Shown piece after piece: positions 15,732-23,053 of a stretch of 64,000 nucleotides of DNA. Position 1 is the first letter of the stretch. The number at the start of each line of letters is the position of its first letter. A program made the translations under genes and the position numbers. The notes beneath the pieces were generated by a model. It was not told the origin of the DNA, made no database searches, and was given only the letters and a program-made list of their open reading frames with translations. The stretch is from contig OZ254168.1 in NCBI GenBank assembly GCA_965268275.1, forward strand, positions 496,001-560,000. The letters run 5' to 3'. This stretch comes from AAA044-D11 sp965268275. Its GTDB lineage: Bacteria; Actinomycetota; Actinomycetes; Nanopelagicales; Nanopelagicaceae.

Positions 15732-16378
15732 CTTTCAATAATTAAATCGAGATACCAAGGCAGATTTCCCTTGGCCTTGATCAACTTACATTCAAAGCGC
15801 TTCTCTGCAATCGCAAGTAGTTCTGCTGGCGTCTTTGGAGATTTGCCAGACTTCAATAATTCTCGAGTCAGCTCGCCCCGATATTTTTTTGATAGATGAG
15901 TTATGACTGAAATTTTGCCCCTCTCTTTTTTAAACACCCGCACTACAACGGTTCGCTCTGGGGGAGATTGCCAGACCCCGGCATAAGTAGAAGATCTGCA
16001 ATCGATAATTAAATCGGCTTCTAAATTATCTAGGGCTGGCTTTAGGGAAGCTTTCCAGTCGCTGCTCTTTATCTTTGCTTTGTAATTGGGGATCACATCG
16101 TTTGGTCTTAGAACTCCGAAAATAGCCGAAACAATCAATAAGGATTTATCGCCCCGCGCCTTTGCAGTAGCGCTTAGTGAGCCCCAATCTAAAGCTTGGT
16201 AAAGAACCCCGCTGTAAACATGGATTGCCTTTGCGGCCGTAGCAACTGCCAAAGATTTTGTGACCAGGCGGGTTCGGACATCTTGCAAATGATCGGCGAA
16301 AGCCAACTTCGCAAGATTTAACTTTGACTTACCTGCTGGTTGATTCTTGCCCTCGCTGGGCGGCAGCAGAATCAACAT
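15728..16378 (-). CDS. yaaA: YaaA family peroxide-stress protein (UPF0246)
   Basis: 216 residues. The family N-terminus MLILLPPSEGKN, then VYSGVLYQALDW near 56-67 and LLIVSAIFGVLRPND near 80-95, with VRVFKKERGKISVITHLSKKYRG near 146-168. In E. coli YaaA lowers free iron and protects DNA during H2O2 stress; the structure resembles a DNA-binding fold. It begins immediately after the tgt stop codon with no spacer, so it is the second gene of a tgt-yaaA transcript and presumably translated by coupling. Confidence 0.92.
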   Translation of the reverse strand: MLILLPPSEGKNQPAGKSKLNLAKLAFADHLQDVRTRLVTKSLAVATAAKAIHVYSGVLYQALDWGSLSATAKARGDKSLLIVSAIFGVLRPNDVIPNYKAKIKSSDWKASLKPALDNLEADLIIDCRSSTYAGVWQSPPERTVVVRVFKKERGKISVITHLSKKYRGELTRELLKSGKSPKTPAELLAIAEKRFECKLIKAKGNLPWYLDLIIES

Positions 16379-17614
16379 TTACTTATCAGTTTGGGAGTAG
16401 AAACGACCAAGGAAATCTTTTTTGAATTCTTGAAAATCACCGGTTTCAATCTCGGTGCGCATTCGTTCGACAAGTCGAACGATAAATCGCTCGTTATGGA
16501 TTGTCGCCAAGGTCGAGCCGATCATCTCTTTGCTGCGGAAGAGGTGGTTTAAATATGCGGCTGTGTAATTTTTGCAGGTGTAGCAATCGCAGCTTTCTTC
16601 AATCGGATTGAAGTCACGATTAAATTTGGCGTTTGTGATATTTACTCGGCCAGCATTTGTGAAGACAGCGCTGGTGCGAGCTTGCCTTGATGGAGCTACG
16701 CAATCAAAGGTGTCTGCGCCATTTTCGACTCCGACAAATAAATCATCGGGCTCACCGATTCCAAGTAGGTGACGTGGTTTATCGCGAGGTAATTCATCAG
16801 TCATCCAGCCAACGATGGTTCCGAGGTTTGCTTTATCAAGTGCGCCACCAAGTCCGAAGCCATCAAAGGTAATTCCATCTTCATCTAGCGAACCTAAATC
16901 TTTTGCAGCTTTGCGGCGAAGGTCTTCATATTGCGCGCCCTGTAAAACACCCCAAAGTGCTTGATATGGCTTACTTGAGCGCTCGCGAGTCAGGCGTCCA
17001 TGTTCTACTAAACAGCGCTTTGCCCAGAGTCTTGTGCGCTCTAAAGATTTCTCTTGATACTTGCGAGTGTTATGAAGTGTTGTGCATTCATCGAAAGCAA
17101 AAATAATGTCGGCACCAAGTTGGTGTTGGACCTGCATTGAAACTTCTGGCGTAAAGCGATGCATAGATCCGTCGAGGTGCGATTTAAAAGTGACACCATC
17201 GTTATCGACATGGGCCAAGCGTTCCTTCTGGTCGGCGATAACTTCATCAGATCTAAAGGTGTCTTCATCCATTGCAATGACTTTTTTGAATCCGACGCCA
17301 AGAGAGAGAACCTGAAAGCCGCCGCTATCGGTAAAGGTTGGGCCAGACCAGTTCATGAACTTTCCGACACCACCAGCTTCATCAACGATCTCTGGACCGG
17401 GCTGTAGATATAGATGGTAGGCATTTGCAAGAAGTGCTTGGGCGCCAAGGTCGGACATTGATTCTGGAAGAACAGATTTAACGGTGGCCTTTGTGCCAAC
17501 TGGAATGAACGCTGGGGTTTTTATCTCGCCGTGCGGGGTAGTTATGACACCGGTGCGACCATTCAAATTTGAGTCGGAAATATCTTTCTCGACCTTAAAT
17601 TTAAATTGGTTCAT
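16379..17614 (-). CDS. tgt: tRNA-guanine transglycosylase Tgt
   Basis: 411 residues. It exchanges guanine for queuine or preQ1 at position 34 of GUN-anticodon tRNAs. Visible are TDSGGFQVLSLG near 97-108 (substrate loop), DCVAPSRQART near 304-314 with the nucleophilic Asp, and the zinc site CDCYTC...H near 345-376. No queuosine-biosynthesis or transporter gene is in the window, so whether it uses salvaged queuine is open. The start is leaderless: GATAAT 6 bases upstream of ATG. Slightly longer than the usual ~375 residues. Confidence 0.95.
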   Translation of the reverse strand: MNQFKFKVEKDISDSNLNGRTGVITTPHGEIKTPAFIPVGTKATVKSVLPESMSDLGAQALLANAYHLYLQPGPEIVDEAGGVGKFMNWSGPTFTDSGGFQVLSLGVGFKKVIAMDEDTFRSDEVIADQKERLAHVDNDGVTFKSHLDGSMHRFTPEVSMQVQHQLGADIIFAFDECTTLHNTRKYQEKSLERTRLWAKRCLVEHGRLTRERSSKPYQALWGVLQGAQYEDLRRKAAKDLGSLDEDGITFDGFGLGGALDKANLGTIVGWMTDELPRDKPRHLLGIGEPDDLFVGVENGADTFDCVAPSRQARTSAVFTNAGRVNITNAKFNRDFNPIEESCDCYTCKNYTAAYLNHLFRSKEMIGSTLATIHNERFIVRLVERMRTEIETGDFQEFKKDFLGRFYSQTDK

Positions 17615-17620
17615 ATCCGT

Positions 17621-17626
17621 ATTATC
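17621..17626 (-). promoter_or_regulatory. -10 element GATAAT, leaderless ATG at 17614
   Basis: Minus strand: GATAAT, 6 bases, ATG of tgt. Preceded by TA, giving a near-consensus TAGATAAT. Confidence 0.55.
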
Positions 17627-17680
17627 TACCTTTAATTCACATTCGAAACTTAGAGATGTAGCTTTGCGGTGAAAGGGGCT

Positions 17681-17700
17681 TAAAACCGCCTTTTAAGGCG
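17681..17700 (-). terminator. Probable terminator of the M13 peptidase gene
   Basis: On the minus strand CGCCTTAAAAGGCG (17700-17687) folds into a short perfect stem and is followed by GTTTTA. It lies 20-40 bases past the peptidase stop and separates it from tgt. The stem is short, so it may be leaky. Confidence 0.5.
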
Positions 17701-17719
17701 AATAATCCCCATTTCTGGG

Positions 17720-19675
17720 CTACCAAATTCGAACGCGCTCGCTTTCGGGCAGATAAAGCGCATCTTTTTCACTGACATTGAAGGCTTCATAGAATTCATT
17801 GAGATTTCTAACCACCTGATTGCATCGAAATTCGTCAGGTGAATGTGGATCGGTTGCAACTCGGCGGCGCACTTCTTCGCCACGCATCTTCTGGCGCCAA
17901 CATTGGGCCCAACCCATGAAGAATCTTTGGTAACCAGTTAGGCCATCGATAACCGGGGGAGTTTTGCCATTGAGTGAAAGTTGGTAGGCCTTGTAAGCAA
18001 TCGTCAGACCACCCAAGTCTCCGATGTTTTCGCCGATAGTCAGGGCGCCGTTGACATGGACATCCTGAGCTTCAAGTGGGCGAAGTTCTTCGTATTGCTC
18101 AATCAACATATCTGCGCGCTTTTCAAATTCTTCGCGATCTAGATCGGTCCACCAATTGTTTAGATTTCCATCGCCATCATATTTAGAACCTTGGTCATCA
18201 AACCCATGGCCGATTTCGTGGCCAATAACCGCACCGATTCCGCCATAGTTCGCAGCATCATCGGCATCGATGTCAAAGAATGGTGGTTGCAAAATAGCAG
18301 CCGGGAAAACTATCTCATTCATGCCTGGCATGTAATAAGCATTTACGGTTTGCGGGGTCATAAGCCATTCGGTGCGATCCACGGGATTGCCGATTTTTGC
18401 GAATTCATAATCTTGATTGAATTTCGTTACCCGGGCTAGGTTTCCAATCAAATCACCTCTGGTGATTTCGAGAGCTGAATAATCACGCCACTTATCTGGA
18501 TAGCCAATCTTTGGCGTGAACTTATCTAATTTTTCAAAAGCCTTGGTTTTTGTTTCAGATGTCATCCAACTAAGTGCCGCAATATCAATTCGATAGGCCT
18601 CAATCAAATTTGCTACCAATTCGACCATACGAGTTTTTGCAGCTGGTGGAAAATGCTTCTGGACATAGATTTGGCCAACGGCTTCACCTAGTGAACCTTC
18701 GACTAAACCAACACCGCGCTTCCATCTGGCTTTTAGTTCTGGCGTTCCAGATAACTTGGTTCCGTAGAATGCAAAATTTTCATCAACGAATTCACTGCTC
18801 AAATAAGAAGCGGTGCCGGAAAGCAAGTGCCAGGCCAACCAAGCTGACCAAGCCTCGGCGTTAAAGTTCTTAAGAATTTCACCAAGGCCAGTAAAGAAAG
18901 ATGGCTGGCGAACAATCACAGTTGCCATGACTTTGCTTGGCACCATTGACGTTGTTAGCCAGGTATCCCAATCGAAGCCAGGGGCAGATGCCTTCAATTG
19001 GGCAAAGCTCATTTTGTTGTAGGTAAGGACAGCGTCGCGATCCTTAACTTGGTCCCAATGCTTGCTGGCAATCTCGGTCTCTAATTTCAATATGGCATCA
19101 GCCTTGGCTGCTGGATTTTCAATCTTTGCTAGCGTGAACATTTTAGTTACATGTTCCACAAAGGCAGTTCGGATTTCAGCAAACTCTTCTTCGCGATAGT
19201 AGGCCTCGTCCGGAAGACTTAAACCGGATTGTCCGATGTAGGCAATGTTGGTATTCGAATCCATATTGTCGGTTGTTATGTATTGGTAGAAAACTCCACC
19301 AAGGCCGCGGCTTTCAAAATCACCAAGAACTTTATGAAATTGATCTACATCAGAAACGCTTAGTGCCAGTTCTAAATCTTTCGCGATTGGAGTGAACCCG
19401 AGGGCGTTGGCTTTTTCCTCGTCCATGAATGAGCCGTAGAGATCGCCGATTTTCTGGGCAACGCTTCCCTTGGTTCCGCCACTTGCGCCAAGCTCTTCGA
19501 TGATTTCGCGGACGTGTTGTTCGGCGCTTTGGTAAAGCTCGTAGAACGCACCATCCGAAGAACGGTCTGCTGGAATTTCTGCGTTATCGATCCAAGTGCC
19601 ATTTACGTGGCGATACAAATCATCCTGAGGTCGGACTGCTGGCTTTAGGTGTCTTAAATCGATTCCGCTTTTCAT
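17720..19675 (-). CDS. pepO: M13 family zinc metallopeptidase (PepO / neprilysin-like)
   Basis: 651 residues from the ATG at 19675; an ATG at 19720 would add 15 residues but has no promoter, whereas TAGGCT precedes 19675 by 7 bases. The catalytic site is complete: HEIGH at 486-490 (in VIGHEIGHGFDD), the third zinc ligand in GENIGDLGGL at ~549, and the substrate-binding NAYYMPGMNEIVFPAAILQPP. The N-terminal RPQDDLYRHVNGTWI is typical. No signal peptide is evident, so it is a cytoplasmic oligopeptidase like lactococcal PepO. Divergent from a MarR gene. Confidence 0.94.
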   Translation of the reverse strand: MKSGIDLRHLKPAVRPQDDLYRHVNGTWIDNAEIPADRSSDGAFYELYQSAEQHVREIIEELGASGGTKGSVAQKIGDLYGSFMDEEKANALGFTPIAKDLELALSVSDVDQFHKVLGDFESRGLGGVFYQYITTDNMDSNTNIAYIGQSGLSLPDEAYYREEEFAEIRTAFVEHVTKMFTLAKIENPAAKADAILKLETEIASKHWDQVKDRDAVLTYNKMSFAQLKASAPGFDWDTWLTTSMVPSKVMATVIVRQPSFFTGLGEILKNFNAEAWSAWLAWHLLSGTASYLSSEFVDENFAFYGTKLSGTPELKARWKRGVGLVEGSLGEAVGQIYVQKHFPPAAKTRMVELVANLIEAYRIDIAALSWMTSETKTKAFEKLDKFTPKIGYPDKWRDYSALEITRGDLIGNLARVTKFNQDYEFAKIGNPVDRTEWLMTPQTVNAYYMPGMNEIVFPAAILQPPFFDIDADDAANYGGIGAVIGHEIGHGFDDQGSKYDGDGNLNNWWTDLDREEFEKRADMLIEQYEELRPLEAQDVHVNGALTIGENIGDLGGLTIAYKAYQLSLNGKTPPVIDGLTGYQRFFMGWAQCWRQKMRGEEVRRRVATDPHSPDEFRCNQVVRNLNEFYEAFNVSEKDALYLPESERVRIW

Positions 19676-19682
19676 AGACCGG

Positions 19683-19688
19683 AGCCTA
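19683..19688 (-). promoter_or_regulatory. -10 element TAGGCT for the M13 peptidase
   Basis: Minus strand TAGGCT, 7 bases, ATG at 19675. The same hexamer precedes the dioxygenase, SDR and nadE genes. Confidence 0.5.
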
Positions 19689-19707
19689 TTACACCGCAAA
19701 ATAAGTA

Positions 19708-19728
19708 ATTCAACTTTCAACTAATTAG
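19708..19728. promoter_or_regulatory. Tandem TTCAACT half-sites upstream of marR
   Basis: TTCAACT occurs twice in tandem (19709-19715, 19716-19722), the second continuing as TTCAACTAATTA. The latter matches 11 bases of the right arm of the palindrome at 14915-14940. The sites overlap the marR -35 region and could be its autoregulatory operator. There is no full dyad, so this is tentative. Confidence 0.35.
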
Positions 19729-19737
19729 CTTTTAACC

Positions 19738-19743
19738 TAAACT
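19738..19743 (+). promoter_or_regulatory. -10 element TAAACT, leaderless ATG at 19750
   Basis: TAAACT, 6 bases (TCTTTC), then ATG of the MarR gene; no Shine-Dalgarno sequence. Confidence 0.6.
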
Positions 19744-19749
19744 TCTTTC

Positions 19750-20220
19750 ATGCCAAATGAGCCAAAGTGGTTGAACCCCCGCGAGATGAAGGCTTGGCGT
19801 TCTTACATAATTGCATCACGGCGCTTACTTGAAGCGCTGGAATCCGACCTAGATGGTCACGATTTATCTATGCCGGACTATGAAGTTTTGGCCCAGCTAT
19901 CAGATGCACCAGATCGCAGAATGCGGATGTCGGAACTTGCCGAGATCGCGATGATTTCAAAGAGTCGGCTTTCCCATCGGATGAAAGTTATGGAGAAGGC
20001 CGGTTGGGTCCGTCGCGAAGTTTGTCCAGAAGATAAACGAGGCTCCTTTGCGGTCATGACCGAGAAAGGTTGGCAGGCAATTGTTAAGGCCGCCCCAGAT
20101 CATGTAACCAGTGTGCGAAACAGATTCGTTGATAATTTAACTTCGAAGGAGCAAGAAGAGTTAGCAAAGATTTTCGATCGAGTAACAATAAAACTGAGGG
20201 ATGATTTCTTAGAGGATTAA
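19750..20220 (+). CDS. MarR family transcriptional regulator
   Basis: 156 residues with the MarR winged helix: an N-terminal dimerisation helix (MKAWRSYIIASRRLLEALESDL), LSMPDYEVLAQLSDAP, the recognition region MSELAEIAMISKSRLSHRMKVMEKAGWVRRE (about 61-91) and the wing CPEDKRGSFAVMTEKG. It probably responds to a small aromatic or phenolic ligand, as in the family. It is transcribed divergently from the M13 peptidase and followed by a strong terminator. Its operator may be the TTCAACT-type sequence found here and, as a full palindrome, before the dioxygenase 5 kb away. Confidence 0.93.
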   Translation: MPNEPKWLNPREMKAWRSYIIASRRLLEALESDLDGHDLSMPDYEVLAQLSDAPDRRMRMSELAEIAMISKSRLSHRMKVMEKAGWVRREVCPEDKRGSFAVMTEKGWQAIVKAAPDHVTSVRNRFVDNLTSKEQEELAKIFDRVTIKLRDDFLED

Positions 20221-20237
20221 TATTTTGTTTTGCAAAT

Positions 20238-20273
20238 GAAAAAGCCCCGCAGTTTTCACTGCGGGGCTTTTTC
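20238..20273. terminator. Strong bidirectional intrinsic terminator
   Basis: A perfect 16-pair stem, AAAAAGCCCCGCAGT paired with ACTGCGGGGCTTTTT around a TTTC loop. A-tract on one side and T-tract on the other make it work for the MarR gene on the plus strand and the histone-H1-like gene on the minus strand. It is the clearest terminator in the window. Confidence 0.92.
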
Positions 20274-20281
20274 GAGAAAAA

Positions 20282-20620
20282 CTACTTTGCAGCAGCCTTC
20301 TTACGACGACGCTTCTTTGGAGCAGCTGCTTTTGAAGCAGCCTTCTTGCGACGCTTTGGAGCAGCCTTCTTAGCTGCTGCCTTCTTGCGACGCTTCTTTG
20401 GAGCAGCCTTCTTAGCTGCTGCCTTCTTGCGACGCTTTGGAGCAGCCTTCTTAGCTGCTGCCTTCTTGCGACGCTTTGGAGCAGCCTTCTTAGCTGCTGC
20501 CTTCTTGCGACGCTTCTTTGGTGCTGCTGCTGTCTTAGCAGCTGCCTTCTTGCGACGCTTCTTTGGTGCTGCTGGAGCAGCTGCCTTCTTGCGACGCTTC
20601 TTTGGTGCAGATTTCTTAGC
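20282..20620. repeat. Tandem 39-42 base repeats within the H1-like gene
   Basis: Near-identical units reading gcgacgctttggagcagcc, ttcttagctgctgccttctt recur from 20349 to about 20600, some with an extra TCT. Such arrays change copy number easily by slippage or recombination, so strain-level length variation is likely. Confidence 0.8.
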
Positions 20621-20629
20621 TGCGGCCAT
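20282..20629 (-). CDS. Histone H1-like lysine/arginine/alanine-rich DNA-binding protein
   Basis: 115 residues made almost entirely of A, K, R and P: after MAAAKKSAPKK the unit (A)APK(K)RRKKAAAKK recurs about seven to eight times. There is no folded domain. Such tails occur in bacterial H1-like proteins and as the C-terminus of mycobacterial HupB; they bind and compact DNA. At DNA level the gene is a run of 39-42 base near-identical repeats. AGGAG stands at the right distance before the ATG, and a strong terminator follows. Frames on the same or opposite strand through the repeat are also open, but only this one has a ribosome site and sensible composition. Confidence 0.85.
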   Translation of the reverse strand: MAAAKKSAPKKRRKKAAAPAAPKKRRKKAAAKTAAAPKKRRKKAAAKKAAPKRRKKAAAKKAAPKRRKKAAAKKAAPKKRRKKAAAKKAAPKRRKKAASKAAAPKKRRRKKAAAK

Positions 20630-20824
20630 TTACATCTCCTAATCAGAATAGTTCGATCCGTCACCGAACCTGTTCATGGATAAGCGTGTCATTAAATACA
20701 AAAACTTTCCACTATTTTGAGTGATTTTTTACCTGCGTGTCGCAACATAATTTTTTTATTTTTTTATGTATTTCGACAAATTTTTTCGGCAAAATTTAGA
20801 AATATTTACTGAATTTCTACTTCA

Positions 20825-22120
20825 TCAATGTTCTAAATCCGGATTTTCGGCCAATTTTGGAATCTCGGACCGAATTTTTCGCTGTTCAACTGCAAATTCG
20901 TTGGTTCGGACATCATATTTTCGGAATTTTGGCAGCGCAGCGGTCGCAATTGAAACAAATCCAATGCAAAGTAACCCGCCGCTGATCACTGACGTCTTCA
21001 AGTTGGTCATCGCGGCAAAAGATCCGGCACGCATCTGCCCACCAAGTGGTCCTACTGAATAGGAAAGTAATTCGATCCCCGCCAATCTGCCGCGAAGTTC
21101 ATCTGGTATCGACTGGTTCCAGATAGCACTTCGAAAAAGTGCGCTGACCATGTCGGCTGCACCGGCCAAGGCTAGAAAAAAGAGAATCAGAAATAGCGAG
21201 TTAGAAATTCCGGCCAGGGTAATTGCTACCCCCCAACCAAGTGCCCCCAGAAATACTGCTCGGCCGTGGAAATGATAATTTTTTATCCAACCACTCGTTA
21301 ACGTAACGATCACAGAACCAATTGTTCCTGCGGCATAGAACAATCCGAGTGCCCAAGTCGCATTTAATTGATCGGCCCAGAATGGATAGAGCGCTGTTGG
21401 CATAGCGAAAAACATTGCCGACAAGTCCACCAAGTAAGTGCCCAGCAGGTCTTTGCGAGAGGTTGCGTATTTGATGCCTTCTACCATCGCCCTAAATGTT
21501 GGCGCTAGATTTTTCTCAAATTGCTTTACTGACTTAACCCGCAAAACAAAAAGTATAGAAATCACAAAGGTCGCTACATCAACCAAATAAGCAGTCCCTG
21601 CCCCAGAAGTTGCAAGCAAGATCCCGGCAATTGCTGGGCCAGTGATTACACCAGTCTGCCAACGCAAAGACATCAGTGCACTTGCCGCCGGTAGGTCTTG
21701 ATGGCTGACAAGTCTTGGCAAAATTGCATCTGCACTGGGGCGTTGCAAGCCATCAAGGGCAGCAAAAAATCCAGCGACGATATAAATCCAAATCAAACTT
21801 GGCTCGGCCATTTGGGAGTTCACAAAGAGCGAGAAAGTCATCAACCCCAGAGCGATTTCGGTATAGAGAATCATTTTGCGGCGATCAATTTTGTCGGCCA
21901 GAACCCCACCATAAAGTCCGAAGACAATTAGCGGTATCAATTCGACCGCGCCCATCAGCCCAACTGCGATGTAGGAGTTGGTTAGTTCTTTAATTTGAAA
22001 GGGCAGAGCAACGTAAGTGATCATCGAACCGAAGTAACTGACTAATCCAGCGCTCCAGAGCCTTCTAAAATCTGGATACTTCCGAAGCGGAGAGATATCT
22101 ATGGCAAAAGTTTTGGACAC
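20825..22120 (-). CDS. MFS exporter (EntS/MFS_3-like)
   Basis: 431 residues, twelve membrane segments, resembling the MFS_3 group (enterobactin exporter EntS and macrolide efflux proteins): SAGLVSYFGSMITYVALPFQIKELT at 19-43, LYGGVLADKIDRRKMI near 68-83 (motif A), and GPAIAGILLATSGAGTAYLVDVATF near 155-179. The last ~40 residues are charged and cytoplasmic. Substrate unknown. Leaderless GTG start with TAGATT 6 bases upstream. The ~195 bases between its stop and the H1-like gene are very AT-rich and contain the H1 gene promoter; I see no RNA gene there. Confidence 0.88.
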   Translation of the reverse strand: MSKTFAIDISPLRKYPDFRRLWSAGLVSYFGSMITYVALPFQIKELTNSYIAVGLMGAVELIPLIVFGLYGGVLADKIDRRKMILYTEIALGLMTFSLFVNSQMAEPSLIWIYIVAGFFAALDGLQRPSADAILPRLVSHQDLPAASALMSLRWQTGVITGPAIAGILLATSGAGTAYLVDVATFVISILFVLRVKSVKQFEKNLAPTFRAMVEGIKYATSRKDLLGTYLVDLSAMFFAMPTALYPFWADQLNATWALGLFYAAGTIGSVIVTLTSGWIKNYHFHGRAVFLGALGWGVAITLAGISNSLFLILFFLALAGAADMVSALFRSAIWNQSIPDELRGRLAGIELLSYSVGPLGGQMRAGSFAAMTNLKTSVISGGLLCIGFVSIATAALPKFRKYDVRTNEFAVEQRKIRSEIPKLAENPDLEH

Positions 22121-22126
22121 TTGCCT

Positions 22127-22132
22127 AATCTA
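22127..22132 (-). promoter_or_regulatory. -10 element TAGATT, leaderless GTG at 22120
   Basis: Minus strand TAGATT, 6 bases, GTG. It lies between panB (stop 22141) and the MFS gene, so the latter has its own promoter. Confidence 0.55.
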
Positions 22133-22140
22133 GTTAAAAA

Positions 22141-22944
22141 TTAGTGGAAAGTTTGATCTGGCCCAGGAAATTGGCCGGAAGAAACATCGCTTGCGTACTC
22201 TTTTGCGGCATATAGCATCTCGGTTCGCAGATTTCGGTAGGCCTTAGCCAACTTAGGTGCGCCCTTGGTTATGCCCATCAAGTCAGTCCAGACCAATACT
22301 TGGGCATCGCACTTGGCACCCGCACCGATTCCGATAACTGGAATCGATAGCTCATTAGTAATTTGTTCGGCTAATTCTTCGGGGACCAGTTCGAGAACAA
22401 GTGCAAAGACCCCGGCCGCTTCAAGGGCTTTAGCATCTTCAATAATCCGGGCTGCATCATCGCCGCGACCCTGAACTTTAAAACCACCGAGGGCATGAAC
22501 TGATTGCGGGGTAAGACCTAGGTGGCCCATAACCGGAATTCCAGATTCAATTAGTTTTTTTATCTGCGGGACAACTCGCTTGCCACCTTCTAATTTCACG
22601 GCGTGGGCTTTAGCCTCTTTGAAAAATCTAATACCAGTTGCCAATGCAGCATCTGGGCCAGATTCGTAAGAGCCAAATGGAAAATCAGCCACAACCATTG
22701 CGCGACTGGTTGAATTTACGACAGCCCTGGTCAATGGGATTAGTTCATCGACTGTTACCGGAATTGTGTTTTCATGTCCGAAGAAATTATTGCCAGCCGA
22801 ATCGCCTACCAAGAGGACTGGGATTTGGGCTTCGTCAAAAATCTCGGCCGTCATCTGCTCGTAAGCGGTGAGCATTGCCCACTTTTCGCCACGCTTTTTC
22901 ATGGCAGCAAGATCTGAAATCGAAATCCGATTATTGAGAGACAT
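22141..22944 (-). CDS. panB: 3-methyl-2-oxobutanoate hydroxymethyltransferase PanB
   Basis: 267 residues. It makes ketopantoate from alpha-ketoisovalerate and methylene-THF, the first step of pantothenate synthesis. Visible are MLTAYEQMTAEIFDEAQIPVLLVGDS (start of the TIM barrel), VVADFPFGSYE, KLEGGKRV, PVMGHLGLTPQSVH and IGIGAGAKCDAQVLVWTDLMG with the usual catalytic acidic residues. Typical length. The start has an AGGAG site. No other pan gene is nearby. Confidence 0.96.
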   Translation of the reverse strand: MSLNNRISISDLAAMKKRGEKWAMLTAYEQMTAEIFDEAQIPVLLVGDSAGNNFFGHENTIPVTVDELIPLTRAVVNSTSRAMVVADFPFGSYESGPDAALATGIRFFKEAKAHAVKLEGGKRVVPQIKKLIESGIPVMGHLGLTPQSVHALGGFKVQGRGDDAARIIEDAKALEAAGVFALVLELVPEELAEQITNELSIPVIGIGAGAKCDAQVLVWTDLMGITKGAPKLAKAYRNLRTEMLYAAKEYASDVSSGQFPGPDQTFH

Positions 22945-23041
22945 GTAAGGCTCCTGGTTTCAAAGTAGAGAACTCAAAGCCGGCTTTCGGTCCCTGGTCT
23001 CTATTTGAACTATAGGAAAGTGTAACCAATAGGTGTGCAGG

Positions 23042-23047
23042 TAGGCT
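23042..23047 (+). promoter_or_regulatory. -10 element TAGGCT, leaderless ATG at 23054
   Basis: TAGGCT, 6 bases (AGTCAC), ATG. This supports the ATG at 23054 over the internal one at 23078. Confidence 0.6.
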
Positions 23048-23053
23048 AGTCAC

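Noticed and set aside
20346..20642. A 98-codon open frame on the plus strand (RRFFGAAFLAAAFL repeats)
   Set aside because: Antisense reading of the same repeats; no promoter or start site.
20209..20664. A 151-codon open frame on the minus strand rich in R, Q and L
   Set aside because: It is the +1 reading of the H1-like repeat array; no ribosome site, and its composition is a by-product of the repeats.
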